Of a stretch of 64,000 nt of DNA, positions 1-9,158 are shown piece after piece (the first letter of the stretch is position 1; each line of letters begins with the position of its first letter). The position numbers and the translations under genes are program-made. The stretch lies in contig NZ_OANS01000003.1 of NCBI RefSeq assembly GCF_900205755.1, positions 186,001 through 250,000 of the forward strand, given 5' to 3'. The notes beneath the pieces were generated by a model. The model worked only from the letters and a program-made list of their open reading frames with translations, was not told the origin of the DNA and ran no database searches. The stretch is from Polynucleobacter meluiroseus. GTDB taxonomy: Bacteria > Pseudomonadota > Gammaproteobacteria > Burkholderiales > Burkholderiaceae.

Positions 1-1121
1 ATGGCACTTGTATCACCCTGACGTTCGCGTTCATAACGTCGCAATAACACGCGGTCATTTGGCAATCTAAATGCTTCACGCTTGCCTAGAATATGAACTA
101 AGGCAGCAACATCGCGTAAGCCCAAGTTAAGCCCTTGGCCGGCAAGTGGGTGGATTACATGAGCCGCATCTCCGATCAGGGCAATTTTGGGATTACCTTC
201 TGGGCCGATAAAACGTTGAGCTTGAATTTTCCTTAGAGGAAAAGTGGCTGGAATAGAGTTCAATGTGAGGGTGCCAAGTTGCCGAAGAATTTCCCCATTA
301 GCAAGTGAGGCAAACTTCTGAGACCAGGCTGCTTGGTCCAGCGCAAGCAGTTCCTCTGCATTGCTTGGGGAGGTGGACCACACCATCGATACTTGTTTGT
401 GAGGCAGTGGCAGCATTGCAATGATGTCTCCCCCTGGCAAGAACCATTGATAGGCCGTCTCTAAGTGGGGGTATTCACACCGCCAGTTAATCACCACAGC
501 GTTTTGCGAATAACTCTCTTCATTAGTAGATATTTGTAATTCCGAGCGAATGGGTGAATTTGCCCCATCGGCGGCAACAACTAAGAGCGCACGCAGCAAG
601 CCGCCATTTTTGAGATGAAGTGTTGTGCCGGTACTGTCAATTTCTAGCTTTTCAACGACATCCGTTACTCGCTCCAGTTTATTTTGAAAGCGCGAGGCCT
701 GATCTAGCATATGCTCTATCAGGTTAGACTCGCCGATCCAAGCAAGTTGAGGAACCCCTGCCTCAAATGCGGAAAGATGGAGTTGATCGTGTTTTTCTCC
801 GCGATCGCCGAAAATACGCATATCTCTGACAGGCTGCATCCGGCCATGATCCAAGGCATCCCAAATTTGTAAATGGGCTAATAATTGCTGGGTTCCTGGG
901 GAAAAGGCATAAATACGCTGGCCCCACTGATCACCCCCTGGCGCAGGGATTGGCTCATTGAAATCGGGTGCGACTTGAATCGTTTGCAGACCTAATTGGG
1001 CTAAACCTAGCGCGCAAGCCTTACCCACAATGCCTCCGCCAACCACCACTACATCCACAGTGCGGATTTGGCTGGAATTAGACGGGGAGTTTGGCGGGTT
1101 GTGGGACTGAATATTCGACAT
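1..1121 (-). CDS. UbiH/VisC/COQ6-family FAD hydroxylase, cut by left edge
   Basis: FAD-dependent aromatic hydroxylase of the family that hydroxylates the ring of ubiquinone precursors. The gene enters from the left edge; 373 codons are present and the family is usually about 390-420 residues, so only the C-terminal tip should be missing. The dinucleotide-binding fingerprint DVVVVGGGIVG lies at residues 23-33. The second FAD motif, IGDAAHVIHPLAGQGLNLG, starts near residue 315. The start is the ATG at 1121; no Shine-Dalgarno sequence precedes it, and a TATCAT hexamer sits 6 bases upstream. It diverges from ychF across 40 bases. Which ring position it attacks (UbiH, UbiF or UbiI type) cannot be told from the sequence alone. 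Confidence 0.88.
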   Translation of the reverse strand, partial: MSNIQSHNPPNSPSNSSQIRTVDVVVVGGGIVGKACALGLAQLGLQTIQVAPDFNEPIPAPGGDQWGQRIYAFSPGTQQLLAHLQIWDALDHGRMQPVRDMRIFGDRGEKHDQLHLSAFEAGVPQLAWIGESNLIEHMLDQASRFQNKLERVTDVVEKLEIDSTGTTLHLKNGGLLRALLVVAADGANSPIRSELQISTNEESYSQNAVVINWRCEYPHLETAYQWFLPGGDIIAMLPLPHKQVSMVWSTSPSNAEELLALDQAAWSQKFASLANGEILRQLGTLTLNSIPATFPLRKIQAQRFIGPEGNPKIALIGDAAHVIHPLAGQGLNLGLRDVAALVHILGKREAFRLPNDRVLLRRYERERQGDTSA

Positions 1122-1124
1122 ATC

Positions 1125-1155
1125 TTGATGATATAGAAACCAGCCCCTTTACAAT
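1125..1155 (+). promoter_or_regulatory. Putative promoter of ychF, leaderless type
   Basis: TTGATG (1125-1130) and TACAAT (1150-1155, 5 of 6 to TATAAT) are separated by 19 bases. The -10 ends 6 bases before the ATG at 1162, so transcription would start at or next to that codon. No Shine-Dalgarno sequence is present in between. Confidence 0.45.
1128..1133 (-). promoter_or_regulatory. Putative -10 element of the ubiH-like gene
   Basis: On the minus strand TATCAT (5 of 6 to TATAAT) ends exactly 6 bases before the ATG at 1121. That would put transcription start on the A of the start codon. No convincing -35 was seen. The leaderless reading is an inference. Confidence 0.4.
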
Positions 1156-1161
1156 GTGTGC

Positions 1162-2256
1162 ATGTCTTTAAAATGTGGCATCGTCGGCCTGCCTAACGTC
1201 GGCAAATCTACCCTCTTTAACGCGCTTACCAAGGCCGGAATTGCGGCAGAAAACTATCCTTTCTGCACAATCGAGCCTAACGTAGGAATCGTTGAGGTCC
1301 CTGATCCTCGTCTCGCCGCTTTGGCCCAGATCGTCAAGCCCGAGCGCATCGTGCCTGCTGCCGTCGAATTCGTCGACATTGCTGGCCTAGTTGCCGGCGC
1401 CTCTAAGGGTGAGGGACTTGGCAATCAATTCTTGGCGAATATTCGGGAAACCGACGCCATCACCCATGTGGTGCGGTGCTTTGACGATGCAAACGTGATT
1501 CACGTTGCCGGAAAAATTGACCCTATTTCAGATATCGGCGTGATTGATACTGAGCTGGCTTTATCGGATCTGACTACGGTTGAAAAAACACTGAACCGTT
1601 CTAGTAAGGCTGCCAAGTCGGGTAACGATAAAGACGCTGCCGCTTTGGTGGCTGTGCTCACTAAAGTTCAAGCGCATTTAGATCAAGCTCAGCCCGTGCG
1701 AAGTATGAGTTTGAGCGAAGACGAGCTACTTCTGCTTAAGCCACTCTGTTTAATTACCGCTAAGCCGGCTATGTATATTGCCAACGTCAAAGAAGACGGA
1801 TTTACTAATAATCCCCATTTAGAAGCCGTCTTGCAACATGCTGCGAAAGAAGGCGCCCCAGTAGTGGCTGTCTGCGCGGCAATCGAAGCAGAAATCGCTG
1901 ATTTAGAAGATGCCGATAAAGTGGAATTCTTGGCTGACCTGGGCATGGAAGAATCCGGCTTAGATCGGGTGATTCGAGCGGGCTACAAATTGCTAGGTTT
2001 GCAAACCTACTTCACCGCAGGCGTGAAAGAAGTACGCGCTTGGACCATTCACCAAGGTGATACCGCGCCGCAAGCAGCGGGAGTAATTCATACAGACTTC
2101 GAGCGTGGATTTATTCGTGCGCAAACGATTGCTTTTCAAGATTTCGTGCAATTTAAAGGCGAAGCAGCCGCTAAAGATGCTGGCAAGATGCGGGCTGAGG
2201 GTAAGGAATACATCGTCAAAGACGGCGATGTACTGAATTTCCTGTTTAACGTGTAA
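1162..2256 (+). CDS. ychF: Ribosome-binding GTPase/ATPase YchF (OLA1 family)
   Basis: Translation-associated P-loop NTPase that binds ribosomes and, in this family, prefers ATP. The product is 364 residues, the normal family length. The G1 loop GLPNVGKST is at residues 9-17, followed by the strongly conserved [10 protein letters not shown] switch region; a C-terminal TGS domain ends in [13 protein letters not shown]. An in-frame GTG at 1156 would add two residues (M-C), but the family begins [11 protein letters not shown], so the ATG at 1162 is chosen. It is monocistronic, with a strong terminator just after it and a likely leaderless promoter before it. Confidence 0.97.
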   Translation: MSLKCGIVGLPNVGKSTLFNALTKAGIAAENYPFCTIEPNVGIVEVPDPRLAALAQIVKPERIVPAAVEFVDIAGLVAGASKGEGLGNQFLANIRETDAITHVVRCFDDANVIHVAGKIDPISDIGVIDTELALSDLTTVEKTLNRSSKAAKSGNDKDAAALVAVLTKVQAHLDQAQPVRSMSLSEDELLLLKPLCLITAKPAMYIANVKEDGFTNNPHLEAVLQHAAKEGAPVVAVCAAIEAEIADLEDADKVEFLADLGMEESGLDRVIRAGYKLLGLQTYFTAGVKEVRAWTIHQGDTAPQAAGVIHTDFERGFIRAQTIAFQDFVQFKGEAAAKDAGKMRAEGKEYIVKDGDVLNFLFNV

Positions 2257-2278
2257 ACCAGCTGCGTATCTAAGAAGT

Positions 2279-2314
2279 AAAAAAGCCCTGAGTCTAAAAC
2301 TGAGGGCTTTTTTA
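2279..2314. terminator. Bidirectional intrinsic terminator between ychF and the winged-helix gene
   Basis: The arms AAAAGCCCT-G-AGT and ACT-G-AGGGCTTTT pair except for one G-G mismatch, around a CTAAA loop. A T run follows on the plus strand and an A run precedes it, so it can terminate both convergent genes. Confidence 0.85.
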
Positions 2315-2347
2315 TTTAGTCACCTTAATAGGTGATTTCAGAAGAAA

Positions 2348-2698
2348 TTAGGCGGTTCTTACTGCCTTCTCTAAACATTTCGAAATAGCGTCATAGCGTT
2401 TGAGAGCGGCTTTAGTCGGGACAACCTCTTTTTTGCGCCCATCTTCGTTGCTTACCATCTGAATGAAGCCCATCACACTCAGATTTTTCAAGCGACCGTG
2501 AAGCGTGGCTTGGGAGCCAAGTTTAGCCAATGAGATCAAATCGCCGACCAAAACGGATTCCTTGGCATTAGCCGAGAGGACAATTTTGTCGAGCAAGCTT
2601 TCCTCAATGGAGTCAAGTTTGTTATCTGGATTCACGCGGTCTAAGGCAGCCAGAAGGTTCAGGAAGCGAATATAGGAGGAGTTTTTAGTAATTGTCAT
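2348..2698 (-). CDS. Small winged-helix (MarR-like) DNA-binding protein, unassigned
   Basis: 116 residues. After an N-terminal helical stretch the centre reads as a helix-turn-helix: a segment around SLAKLGSQATLHGRLKNL (about 57-74) looks like helix-turn-recognition helix, followed by SVMGFIQMVSNEDGRKKEVVPT, which looks like the beta wing of a winged helix. The ending KRYDAISKCLEKAVRTA is helical and could mediate dimers. I do not recognise a named family. It stands alone between the ychF terminator and trpC, and its upstream region (2699-2760) is very AT-rich. A transcription regulator is the likely role; its target is unknown. Confidence 0.75.
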   Translation of the reverse strand: MTITKNSSYIRFLNLLAALDRVNPDNKLDSIEESLLDKIVLSANAKESVLVGDLISLAKLGSQATLHGRLKNLSVMGFIQMVSNEDGRKKEVVPTKAALKRYDAISKCLEKAVRTA

Positions 2699-2817
2699 AT
2701 TTTTAACTTATTTATCAGGTATATCTAAAGTTATAGTTTTTTACAGTATAAACCCTAAGTTAAAAACCTGTCGGTACGCGAGCACTCTAACGGGGCAAAG
2801 AGGCCGATTTGGCCTTC

Positions 2818-3621
2818 TTAAGAAAAAAGCGTTTTCAGTGCTAAACCCGGATCATTGGCCCGCATAAATGCCTCCCCGACCAAAAAGGCGTTGATTTGAT
2901 GGTCCCGCATCAGTTGCACATCTGCTTGAGTCATAATTCCCGACTCCGTAACTAAGCGCTTATTGTCTGGAACCATCAACAGCAATGAAAGCGTTGTTTG
3001 CAGTGTGACCTCAAATGTTTTGAGATTGCGATTATTAATTCCAAGAAGCGGCGTATTTAAGTGCAAGGCTTTTTCTAGCTCAGGTGCGTTATGCACTTCA
3101 ACCAGTACATCAAGACCGAGTTCGTGGGCACATGCTTCTAACTCTTTCATTTGATTGAGTTCTAAACAAGCCACAATCAGCAAAATAGCATCGGCACCAA
3201 TCGCCCTGGCTTCATAAATTTGATAAGGATCGATCGTAAAGTCTTTTCTAAGTACGGGAATCTGACAAGCAGCCCGAGCAGCCTGCAAATAGGCATTGGC
3301 GCCTTGAAAATATTGCTGATCGGTTAGTACCGATAGACAGGCTGCACCATGATTCTCATAGCTTTGGGCAATTTCAGCGGGATGAAAGGGATCTCTTAAG
3401 ATTCCTTTACTTGGACTGGCTTTTTTAATTTCAGCAATGACCCCCGCTTTACCAGTCGCAATGGTACTTTCAATAGATTGAATAAAGCCACGTGGTTTAA
3501 ACAGAGGATTGCGATTATTTTCCTCGGCCCGTTGTCGTTGCTCGGCAAGAGAGATCTTTTTTGTATCAGCTACGACCTCAATTTTTTTGGTGTCGACGAT
3601 TTTATCGAGAATGTCACTCAT
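2818..3621 (-). CDS. trpC: Indole-3-glycerol phosphate synthase
   Basis: Converts carboxyphenylamino-deoxyribulose phosphate to indole-3-glycerol phosphate in tryptophan synthesis. The 267-residue product is a single-domain TIM barrel of normal length, not fused to TrpF. Signature segments are [13 protein letters not shown] (catalytic Lys), [36 protein letters not shown] and [13 protein letters not shown]. It is the last gene of the trp operon; its ATG overlaps the end of trpD by 4 bases, so translation is probably coupled. A weak hairpin in the GGCC-rich bases just after the stop may end the operon. Confidence 0.97.
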   Translation of the reverse strand: MSDILDKIVDTKKIEVVADTKKISLAEQRQRAEENNRNPLFKPRGFIQSIESTIATGKAGVIAEIKKASPSKGILRDPFHPAEIAQSYENHGAACLSVLTDQQYFQGANAYLQAARAACQIPVLRKDFTIDPYQIYEARAIGADAILLIVACLELNQMKELEACAHELGLDVLVEVHNAPELEKALHLNTPLLGINNRNLKTFEVTLQTTLSLLLMVPDNKRLVTESGIMTQADVQLMRDHQINAFLVGEAFMRANDPGLALKTLFS

Positions 3622-4664
3622 AAATGAATTGAATTATTTTGGGTTGATGCTACAAACTCGTTGAGTTTACGCAGGGCTGCACCTGAGTGGATTGCAGACT
3701 TTGCCATCTGAATACCACTGGCAATATCAGACGCAACGCCACCGACGTACAAAACGGCACCTGCATTAAGCGTAACAATGTCACTTGCAGGTCCCGCTTG
3801 ATGATTAAGAACTCCAAGAATAATCTCCTTAGACTCTTCTGCATTGGAAACTTTAAAGAAACTGCTAGGAGCGGTGTTTAAACCAAAATCGTTTGGATGT
3901 AATTCATATTCAGTAATCAGGCCATTTTTAAGTTCACCAACTAAGGTGGAACCTTCAAGTGAAATTTCGTCTAGGCCATCGCGTCCATACACAACGAGTG
4001 CATGCTGCATGCCTAGCGCTTGCAATACCCGTATTTGAATTCCGACTAAATCAGCATGGAAGACGCCCATCACAATTCGCTTAGCATCTGCCGGATTAGT
4101 AAGGGGGCCCAAAATATTGAAAATAGTGCGCACACCCAAATCTTTGCGAACAGAAGCCACGTTCTTCATCGCAGGGTGGTGGTTGGGGGCATACATAAAT
4201 CCCATACCAACATGATCAATGCATCGGGCAACCTGTTCGGGCGAAAGCGTTAATTGAACCCCGAGAGCCTCTAAGAGATCCGCGCTGCCGGACTTACTGC
4301 TGACACTTCGATTACCATGCTTGGCAACCTTGGCGCCTGCAGCTGCAGCAACAAACATCGCCGCTGTTGAAATGTTGAACGTGTGCGCCCCATCTCCGCC
4401 AGTGCCCACGACATCAACTAGATTAGCCCTGTCGGTCACATGAACAGGCGTGGCAAATTCACGCATGACTTGGGCTGCAGCAGTAATTTCACCAACGGTC
4501 TCTTTTTTAGTGCGAAGGGCAACCAGAATGCCTGCCATCAAAGTAGACGGGAGTTCGCCGCTCATGATGAGGCGCATAACTGCAGTCATTTCATCGTGCA
4601 GGAGTTCATGATTTTCAATACAACGTTGCAAAGCTGCTTGTGGGCTAATGGACATGTCGCTCAA
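3618..4664 (-). CDS. trpD: Anthranilate phosphoribosyltransferase
   Basis: Transfers phosphoribosyl from PRPP to anthranilate. The 348-residue product has the family pattern: helical N-terminal domain, then [17 protein letters not shown] (PRPP/phosphate binding), [21 protein letters not shown], the anthranilate-binding [19 protein letters not shown] and [14 protein letters not shown]. It starts 2 bases after the trpG stop and overlaps trpC by 4 bases. Nothing is unusual in length or motifs. Confidence 0.97.
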   Translation of the reverse strand: MSDMSISPQAALQRCIENHELLHDEMTAVMRLIMSGELPSTLMAGILVALRTKKETVGEITAAAQVMREFATPVHVTDRANLVDVVGTGGDGAHTFNISTAAMFVAAAAGAKVAKHGNRSVSSKSGSADLLEALGVQLTLSPEQVARCIDHVGMGFMYAPNHHPAMKNVASVRKDLGVRTIFNILGPLTNPADAKRIVMGVFHADLVGIQIRVLQALGMQHALVVYGRDGLDEISLEGSTLVGELKNGLITEYELHPNDFGLNTAPSSFFKVSNAEESKEIILGVLNHQAGPASDIVTLNAGAVLYVGGVASDIASGIQMAKSAIHSGAALRKLNEFVASTQNNSIHL

Positions 4665-4666
4665 TA

Positions 4667-5233
4667 TTATTTAGCTTGCAAGAAATTCTTGAGCAGGGCG
4701 TGGCCATGCTCAGAGAGAATCGACTCAGGATGAAATTGCACCCCTTCTAATGCAAACTCCCGATGGCGTACGCCCATAATTTCTCCATCAGATGAGGTAG
4801 CGGTAATTTCTAAAACGTCTGGCAGCGTTTGCTTTTCTATTGCTAGAGAGTGATAGCGCGTCACTGTAAAGGGACTTGGTAAATCTTTAAACACACCTAC
4901 TCCCGTGTGAAACACCTGATCTGTTTTGCCATGCATTACTTTTTGGGCGCGAATCACCTTACCGCCAAATGCTTCGCCAATCGCTTGATGACCTAAGCAA
5001 ACACCCAAAATCGGAATTTGACCCGCAAAGCGTTGGATAGCCTCAACAGAAATACCTGCTTCTGTAGGACTGCACGGCCCCGGAGAGATGCAAATACGTG
5101 CTGGGTTTAGGGTGGCGATGTCTTCCACGCCAATCTCATCATTGCGAAATACTTTGACCTCTTCCCCAAGCTCAGAAAAATACTGAACCAGGTTGTAAGT
5201 AAATGAATCGTAGTTATCAATCATGAGGAGCAT
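4667..5233 (-). CDS. trpG: Anthranilate synthase component II (glutamine amidotransferase)
   Basis: Class I glutamine amidotransferase that feeds ammonia to TrpE. The 188-residue product contains the nucleophile motif [15 protein letters not shown] and the catalytic His-Glu pair in [11 protein letters not shown]. The start [14 protein letters not shown] is typical of betaproteobacteria and lies 17 bases inside the end of trpE; a second ATG at 5224 would give MIDNYDSF. Some bacteria share this subunit with folate synthesis (PabA). No separate pabA is seen here, so dual use is possible but not shown. Confidence 0.96.
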   Translation of the reverse strand: MLLMIDNYDSFTYNLVQYFSELGEEVKVFRNDEIGVEDIATLNPARICISPGPCSPTEAGISVEAIQRFAGQIPILGVCLGHQAIGEAFGGKVIRAQKVMHGKTDQVFHTGVGVFKDLPSPFTVTRYHSLAIEKQTLPDVLEITATSSDGEIMGVRHREFALEGVQFHPESILSEHGHALLKNFLQAK

Positions 5234-6722
5234 CGAGACCTCCTTGTACTAAATCTGCGGCCATTAAGACGGCACGCGCTTTTGCTTCGGTTTCTTTCCA
5301 TTCGGCAGTCGGATCGGAATCCGCAACCACCCCGGCACCAGCTTGGGAATGCAGCATGCCGTTGCGAATCACGCCCGTACGAATTGCAATAGCCACGTCC
5401 ATATCACCTGAGAAGGAGAGGTAGCCTACTGCGCCGCCATAGATGCCGCGTTTAACAATTTCCATCTCGTCAATAATTTCCATCGCCCGAATTTTAGGAG
5501 TGCCCGATAAAGTTCCAGCAGGGAAGGTAGCACGGAGAACATCGATATTACTCAAGTTGTCGAGCAACTCACCTTCAACAGAGCTCACAATATGTTGCAC
5601 GTGAGAATATTTTTCTATCGACATAGAGTCAGTTACCTTAACTGACCCAGTCTTCGCAATACGACCAACATCATTTCTAGCGAGATCAATGAGCATGACA
5701 TGTTCAGCAATTTCTTTGGGATCAGCAAGCAGCTCTTTCGCAAGACGTTGATCCTCTTCAGGAGTGGCACCTCGTGGCCTTGTACCGGCTAATGGGCGTA
5801 TCGTGACGATTTTTTGAGATTCACGCGTTTCTTGACGCACCAAGATTTCGGGAGAAGAGCCCACCACTTGCAGATCTCCAAAATCATAGAAGTACATGTA
5901 AGGCGAAGGATTCAAAGAACGTAATGCTCTGTATAGCGCCAGCGGAGAGTCGGTAAAAGGCTTGCTGATTCGCTGACCGATAACAACCTGCATACAATCA
6001 CCAGCCAAAATATATTCTTTGGTTCTCAGGATGGCCGCTTCAAAATCTTCCGCTTTAAATTTCCGCACCAATTCTGTTTTATCACTAGGCAAAGATAAGG
6101 GCATATTGACTGGTTTTTTAAGACAGTCTAGTAATGTATTTAATCTGGCTTGGCCCTTCCCAAAACTATCAGTCACGCCAGGATCTGCGTAAACGATGAG
6201 ATAAATCCGACCCGCTACGTTATCAATTACCGCTAATTCTTCAGTGAGCATTAACTGAATATCAGGCACTCCAAGTTCATCTGGAAGCGGATGTTGAGCT
6301 AAGCGAGATTCAATGTAGCGCACAGTGTCATAGCCGAAGTAGCCCGCTAGACCACCACAAAAACGGGGGAGTCCTGGCGGCAAAGCCACTTTGAAGCGTT
6401 TGAAATAGGCATCAACAAAATCAAGCGGGTTGTCTTGATTGGTTTCAACCACTTTACCTTCGGTAAGCACTTCGGTGAGCGGGGTACTTGGTGTACCCAC
6501 AGTTCTTAAAATCGTTTTTGCTGGCAAACCAATAAAGGAAAAGCGACCAAAACGTTCGCCTCCTAAAACCGATTCAAGTAAGTAAGTGTTCTTTTGACCA
6601 AAGGCTTGTGTGAGTTTGACGTAAAGAGATAATGGGGTTTCTAAATCCGCCAATACCTCTCGCACCAATGGAACACGATTGAACCCCTCTTTGCCGAGGG
6701 CCTGAAATTCTTCGAGCAACAT
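5217..6722 (-). CDS. trpE: Anthranilate synthase component I
   Basis: Chorismate-using subunit of anthranilate synthase, 501 residues. The N-terminal domain carries the tryptophan feedback-site motif LLES ([17 protein letters not shown]). The C-terminal chorismate-binding domain shows [52 protein letters not shown] and [14 protein letters not shown], all catalytic-core signatures. Its stop overlaps the rpe-proximal junction: it follows rpe with one base shared. In Ralstonia and Burkholderia a phosphoglycolate phosphatase gene (gph) lies between rpe and trpE; here it is absent. Confidence 0.97.
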   Translation of the reverse strand: MLLEEFQALGKEGFNRVPLVREVLADLETPLSLYVKLTQAFGQKNTYLLESVLGGERFGRFSFIGLPAKTILRTVGTPSTPLTEVLTEGKVVETNQDNPLDFVDAYFKRFKVALPPGLPRFCGGLAGYFGYDTVRYIESRLAQHPLPDELGVPDIQLMLTEELAVIDNVAGRIYLIVYADPGVTDSFGKGQARLNTLLDCLKKPVNMPLSLPSDKTELVRKFKAEDFEAAILRTKEYILAGDCMQVVIGQRISKPFTDSPLALYRALRSLNPSPYMYFYDFGDLQVVGSSPEILVRQETRESQKIVTIRPLAGTRPRGATPEEDQRLAKELLADPKEIAEHVMLIDLARNDVGRIAKTGSVKVTDSMSIEKYSHVQHIVSSVEGELLDNLSNIDVLRATFPAGTLSGTPKIRAMEIIDEMEIVKRGIYGGAVGYLSFSGDMDVAIAIRTGVIRNGMLHSQAGAGVVADSDPTAEWKETEAKARAVLMAADLVQGGLDAPHD

Positions 6723-7438
6723 TAAACTTTTCCTAACTCCACCCGCATGGCATCAATTACCGTCGTGTAATTATCTTTACCGAATATAGCTAAGCCTGCC
6801 ACAAAGGTATCTGCACCTGCCTTAGCAATCTGCGCAATATTGTCAACCTTAATGCCGCCATCAACCTCAAGCCGAATATGCCGCCCGGTTTCTGCTTGGT
6901 ATTGGTCTAGTTTGGCGCGCACCTGCGCAATTTTCTCGATCGTGCTGGGAATGAAAGATTGGCCACCAAATCCAGGATTCACTGACATAAGTAAGACGAG
7001 ATCTAAAAGCTCTAAAGTGTGGTCGAGATGATGAAGTGGTGTGGCGGGATTGAGAACAAGTCCCGCTTGACAGCCTTGATCACGAATCAAATTCAAGGTG
7101 CGATTGACGTGGGGACTGGCTTCAGGATGAAAGCTAATGAGGTTTGCCCCCGCCTTAGCAAAATCGGGAACCAAGCGATCCACGGGCTCTACCATGAGAT
7201 GGACATCAATCATTGCTGGTTGACCATCTTTTATGGCATAGGGCCGTATTGCTTCACAGACTAAGGGGCCAATGGTGAGATTGGGGACGTAATGATTGTC
7301 CATCACATCGAAGTGAATCCAATCGGCTCCTGCCAATAGAACATCCTGCACTTCTTTGCCTAAGCACGCAAAGTCCGCCGACAGGATGGAAGGGGCAATA
7401 ACAAATTGCTTATTGAGGGGTGATTGATGACTAGCCAT
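6722..7438 (-). CDS. rpe: Ribulose-phosphate 3-epimerase
   Basis: Interconverts ribulose 5-phosphate and xylulose 5-phosphate. The 238-residue TIM barrel shows [31 protein letters not shown] (metal and acid residues), [30 protein letters not shown] and [10 protein letters not shown]. It is the first gene of the trp operon. Only 49 bases separate its ATG from that of apaG, so the operon promoter is very close: TAGAAT on the minus strand ends 6 bases before the ATG. Confidence 0.97.
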   Translation of the reverse strand: MASHQSPLNKQFVIAPSILSADFACLGKEVQDVLLAGADWIHFDVMDNHYVPNLTIGPLVCEAIRPYAIKDGQPAMIDVHLMVEPVDRLVPDFAKAGANLISFHPEASPHVNRTLNLIRDQGCQAGLVLNPATPLHHLDHTLELLDLVLLMSVNPGFGGQSFIPSTIEKIAQVRAKLDQYQAETGRHIRLEVDGGIKVDNIAQIAKAGADTFVAGLAIFGKDNYTTVIDAMRVELGKV

Positions 7439-7444
7439 CCCTAG

Positions 7445-7450
7445 ATTCTA
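7445..7450 (-). promoter_or_regulatory. Putative -10 element of the rpe-trp operon
   Basis: TAGAAT (minus strand, 5 of 6 to TATAAT) is followed by CTAGGG and then the rpe ATG. This places the expected start of transcription at the start codon. No good -35 at 16-18 bases upstream was found. Confidence 0.4.
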
Positions 7451-7487
7451 GCTTGCAGTCAGCCTTTAGATGGAGCAGAATTCAAAC

Positions 7488-7862
7488 ATGAATCCCCACG
7501 AAATCACCATTACCGTCAAAACCCAGTTTTTACCCGAGCAATCTGACCCCGATAATCGCCAATTTGCCTTTGCTTACACCGTCACTATCCGCAATTCTGG
7601 GACTAGTAGCATTCAATTGATCGCACGCCATTGGTTTATTACTGATGGGGATAATGAGGTGCAAGAGGTGCGTGGTCTTGGGGTAGTGGGGCAACAGCCA
7701 TTATTGCGCGCTGGCGAACATTTTGAATACACCAGCTGGGCAACCCTACCTACTCCGGCAGGCACTATGCGCGGGGAATACGTGTGCGTGACCGAAGAAG
7801 CCCAATTTTTTCAGGCTCAAATCCCTGAATTTGCCCTAGTAATGCCCCGAACCTTGCATTGA
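7488..7862 (+). CDS. apaG: ApaG-family protein (DUF525)
   Basis: Small beta-sandwich protein of the ApaG family; its biochemical role is not settled. The ATG at 7488 gives 124 residues, the family norm, and is preceded by GGAG at 7472-7475. An upstream ATG at 7470 would add six residues and has no ribosome binding site. The conserved core VRGLGVVGQQPLLRAGEHFEYTS and the TPAGTMRGEYVCVTE segment are clear. It diverges from rpe. Confidence 0.93.
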   Translation: MNPHEITITVKTQFLPEQSDPDNRQFAFAYTVTIRNSGTSSIQLIARHWFITDGDNEVQEVRGLGVVGQQPLLRAGEHFEYTSWATLPTPAGTMRGEYVCVTEEAQFFQAQIPEFALVMPRTLH

Positions 7863-7889
7863 GCTTCGGATACCTGGGGTGGGCAATGC

Positions 7890-8003
7890 TTACTTTTTAC
7901 CCTTACCGGTCCAAAGGACGATGAATAGCAGTAGCCCTAAAGCAATTGCGGCTTCAGCGACAAATAAAATCATAGGGTACTGATCAAGTAAATTGGCAAT
8001 CAT
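7890..8003 (-). CDS. Possible 37-residue single-pass membrane peptide facing mltA
   Basis: Reading the minus strand from an ATG at 8003 gives 37 codons and a TAA. The product begins MIANLLDQYP, then has about 21 hydrophobic residues (MILFVAEAAIALGLLLFIVL and W) and ends TGKGKK, the usual shape of a small inner-membrane protein with a positive tail. The ATG shares the palindrome CATG (8001-8004) with the mltA start, so the two starts overlap back to back. No Shine-Dalgarno sequence is visible. The open frame continues upstream through antisense of mltA, so it may be a chance product. An internal ATG at 7973 would give 27 residues. Confidence 0.3.
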   Translation of the reverse strand: MIANLLDQYPMILFVAEAAIALGLLLFIVLWTGKGKK

Positions 8004-9129
8004 GATTTCTAAATTTAAAAAATGGCAAGCTCTTCCTAGTGTATTGCTTATTACCTTAGCCAGTCTATTGGCCGCCTGTTCAACGCCCCCGACTCGGGGA
8101 ACGGCATCTCGTTCTAGAGAGGGATCGGCTTCATTCAGTTCCTCGGTTGCCAGTTTTAGCGCCGTCTCATGGCAGGCATTGCCAGGATGGCGAGAAGATG
8201 ATCTTTCTTTGGCCTGGCCAGCCTGGTTAAAAAGTTGTGAGGCCTTAAGAAAGCGCAGTAGTGAGATTAATTGGCAATCTGTTTGCGCTAAAGCGAGCGG
8301 CGTTGCTGCGACCGATTCCCAAGCCATTCGAAAATACTTCGAAACGAATTTTCAGGCATATACCATTCGTAATAACGCCGGAAGTGATGCTGGCCTTATC
8401 ACGGGATATTACGAGCCCGTCATGAGCGGTTCACTACAAAGAACCAACACCTACCCCATTCCTTTGTATGCTTATCCCAGTGCGTGGAGAAACTCCAAAC
8501 CTAATCCTGCGCCGGCTCGTGCGCAGCTATTAAGTAGCGGTATGCTGCAAGGATCAGAAATCGCTTGGGTGCAAGATCCTGTAGCCGCAGCTTTTATGCA
8601 AATTCAGGGATCCGGAAAGATTCGCTTAGAAGACGGGCGAACTCTGCGTCTGGGATATGCTGGCACGAATGATCAGCCTTTTAAATCCTTTGCGCAGTGG
8701 TTATTGGATCGTAAAGAAATCAACCGAAGTGAAGCTACCATGCAAGGTATCTCGCAATGGGCTAAGCGCAACCCCAGTCTCGTAAATGAGATGTTGAATG
8801 CCAACCCCCGCTTTGTCTTCTTTAAAACATTGCCTGAAAACGTCAGCGCAGATCTTGGCCCCAATGGCGCCTTGGGAGTGCCGCTCACAAGTGAACGGAG
8901 TATTGCGGTCGATCTACAGGCGCTTCCCTTGGGGGCCCCCGTTTTCATAGCAACCACCAAACCCTTGAGCAGTCAGCCGCTGCAGCGATTGGTGATGGCT
9001 CAAGATACGGGCAAGGCAATTGTTGGAGGTGTGCGGGCTGATTACTATTGGGGCTCAGGTACAGCAGCTGGAGAGATGGCAGGGCGGATGAAACAGACTG
9101 GCAACCTGTGGTTATTGCTGCCGCGCTAA
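8002..9129 (+). CDS. mltA: Membrane-bound lytic murein transglycosylase A
   Basis: Lipoprotein that cleaves peptidoglycan glycan strands with formation of 1,6-anhydro-muramic acid. From the ATG at 8002 the product is 375 residues. It has a lysine-rich N terminus, a hydrophobic stretch and the lipobox LLAAC with the lipidated Cys at residue 26, so it is exported and lipid-anchored. The MltA domain shows LITGYYEPVMSGS, AAAFMQIQGSGKIRLEDG and the C-terminal 3D motif MAQDTGKAIVGGVRADYYWG with the catalytic Asp. A TTG at 7993 adds three residues but is less likely. It converges on the M20 amidohydrolase gene. Confidence 0.95.
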   Translation: MISKFKKWQALPSVLLITLASLLAACSTPPTRGTASRSREGSASFSSSVASFSAVSWQALPGWREDDLSLAWPAWLKSCEALRKRSSEINWQSVCAKASGVAATDSQAIRKYFETNFQAYTIRNNAGSDAGLITGYYEPVMSGSLQRTNTYPIPLYAYPSAWRNSKPNPAPARAQLLSSGMLQGSEIAWVQDPVAAAFMQIQGSGKIRLEDGRTLRLGYAGTNDQPFKSFAQWLLDRKEINRSEATMQGISQWAKRNPSLVNEMLNANPRFVFFKTLPENVSADLGPNGALGVPLTSERSIAVDLQALPLGAPVFIATTKPLSSQPLQRLVMAQDTGKAIVGGVRADYYWGSGTAAGEMAGRMKQTGNLWLLLPR

Positions 9130-9158
9130 CAACATCAATCCGAATCTATTGCCACTAC

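Noticed and set aside
8004..8327. Upstream extension of the small membrane ORF through antisense of mltA
   Set aside because: This part mirrors conserved mltA codons and is not hydrophobic; only the portion in the intergenic gap is considered a candidate.
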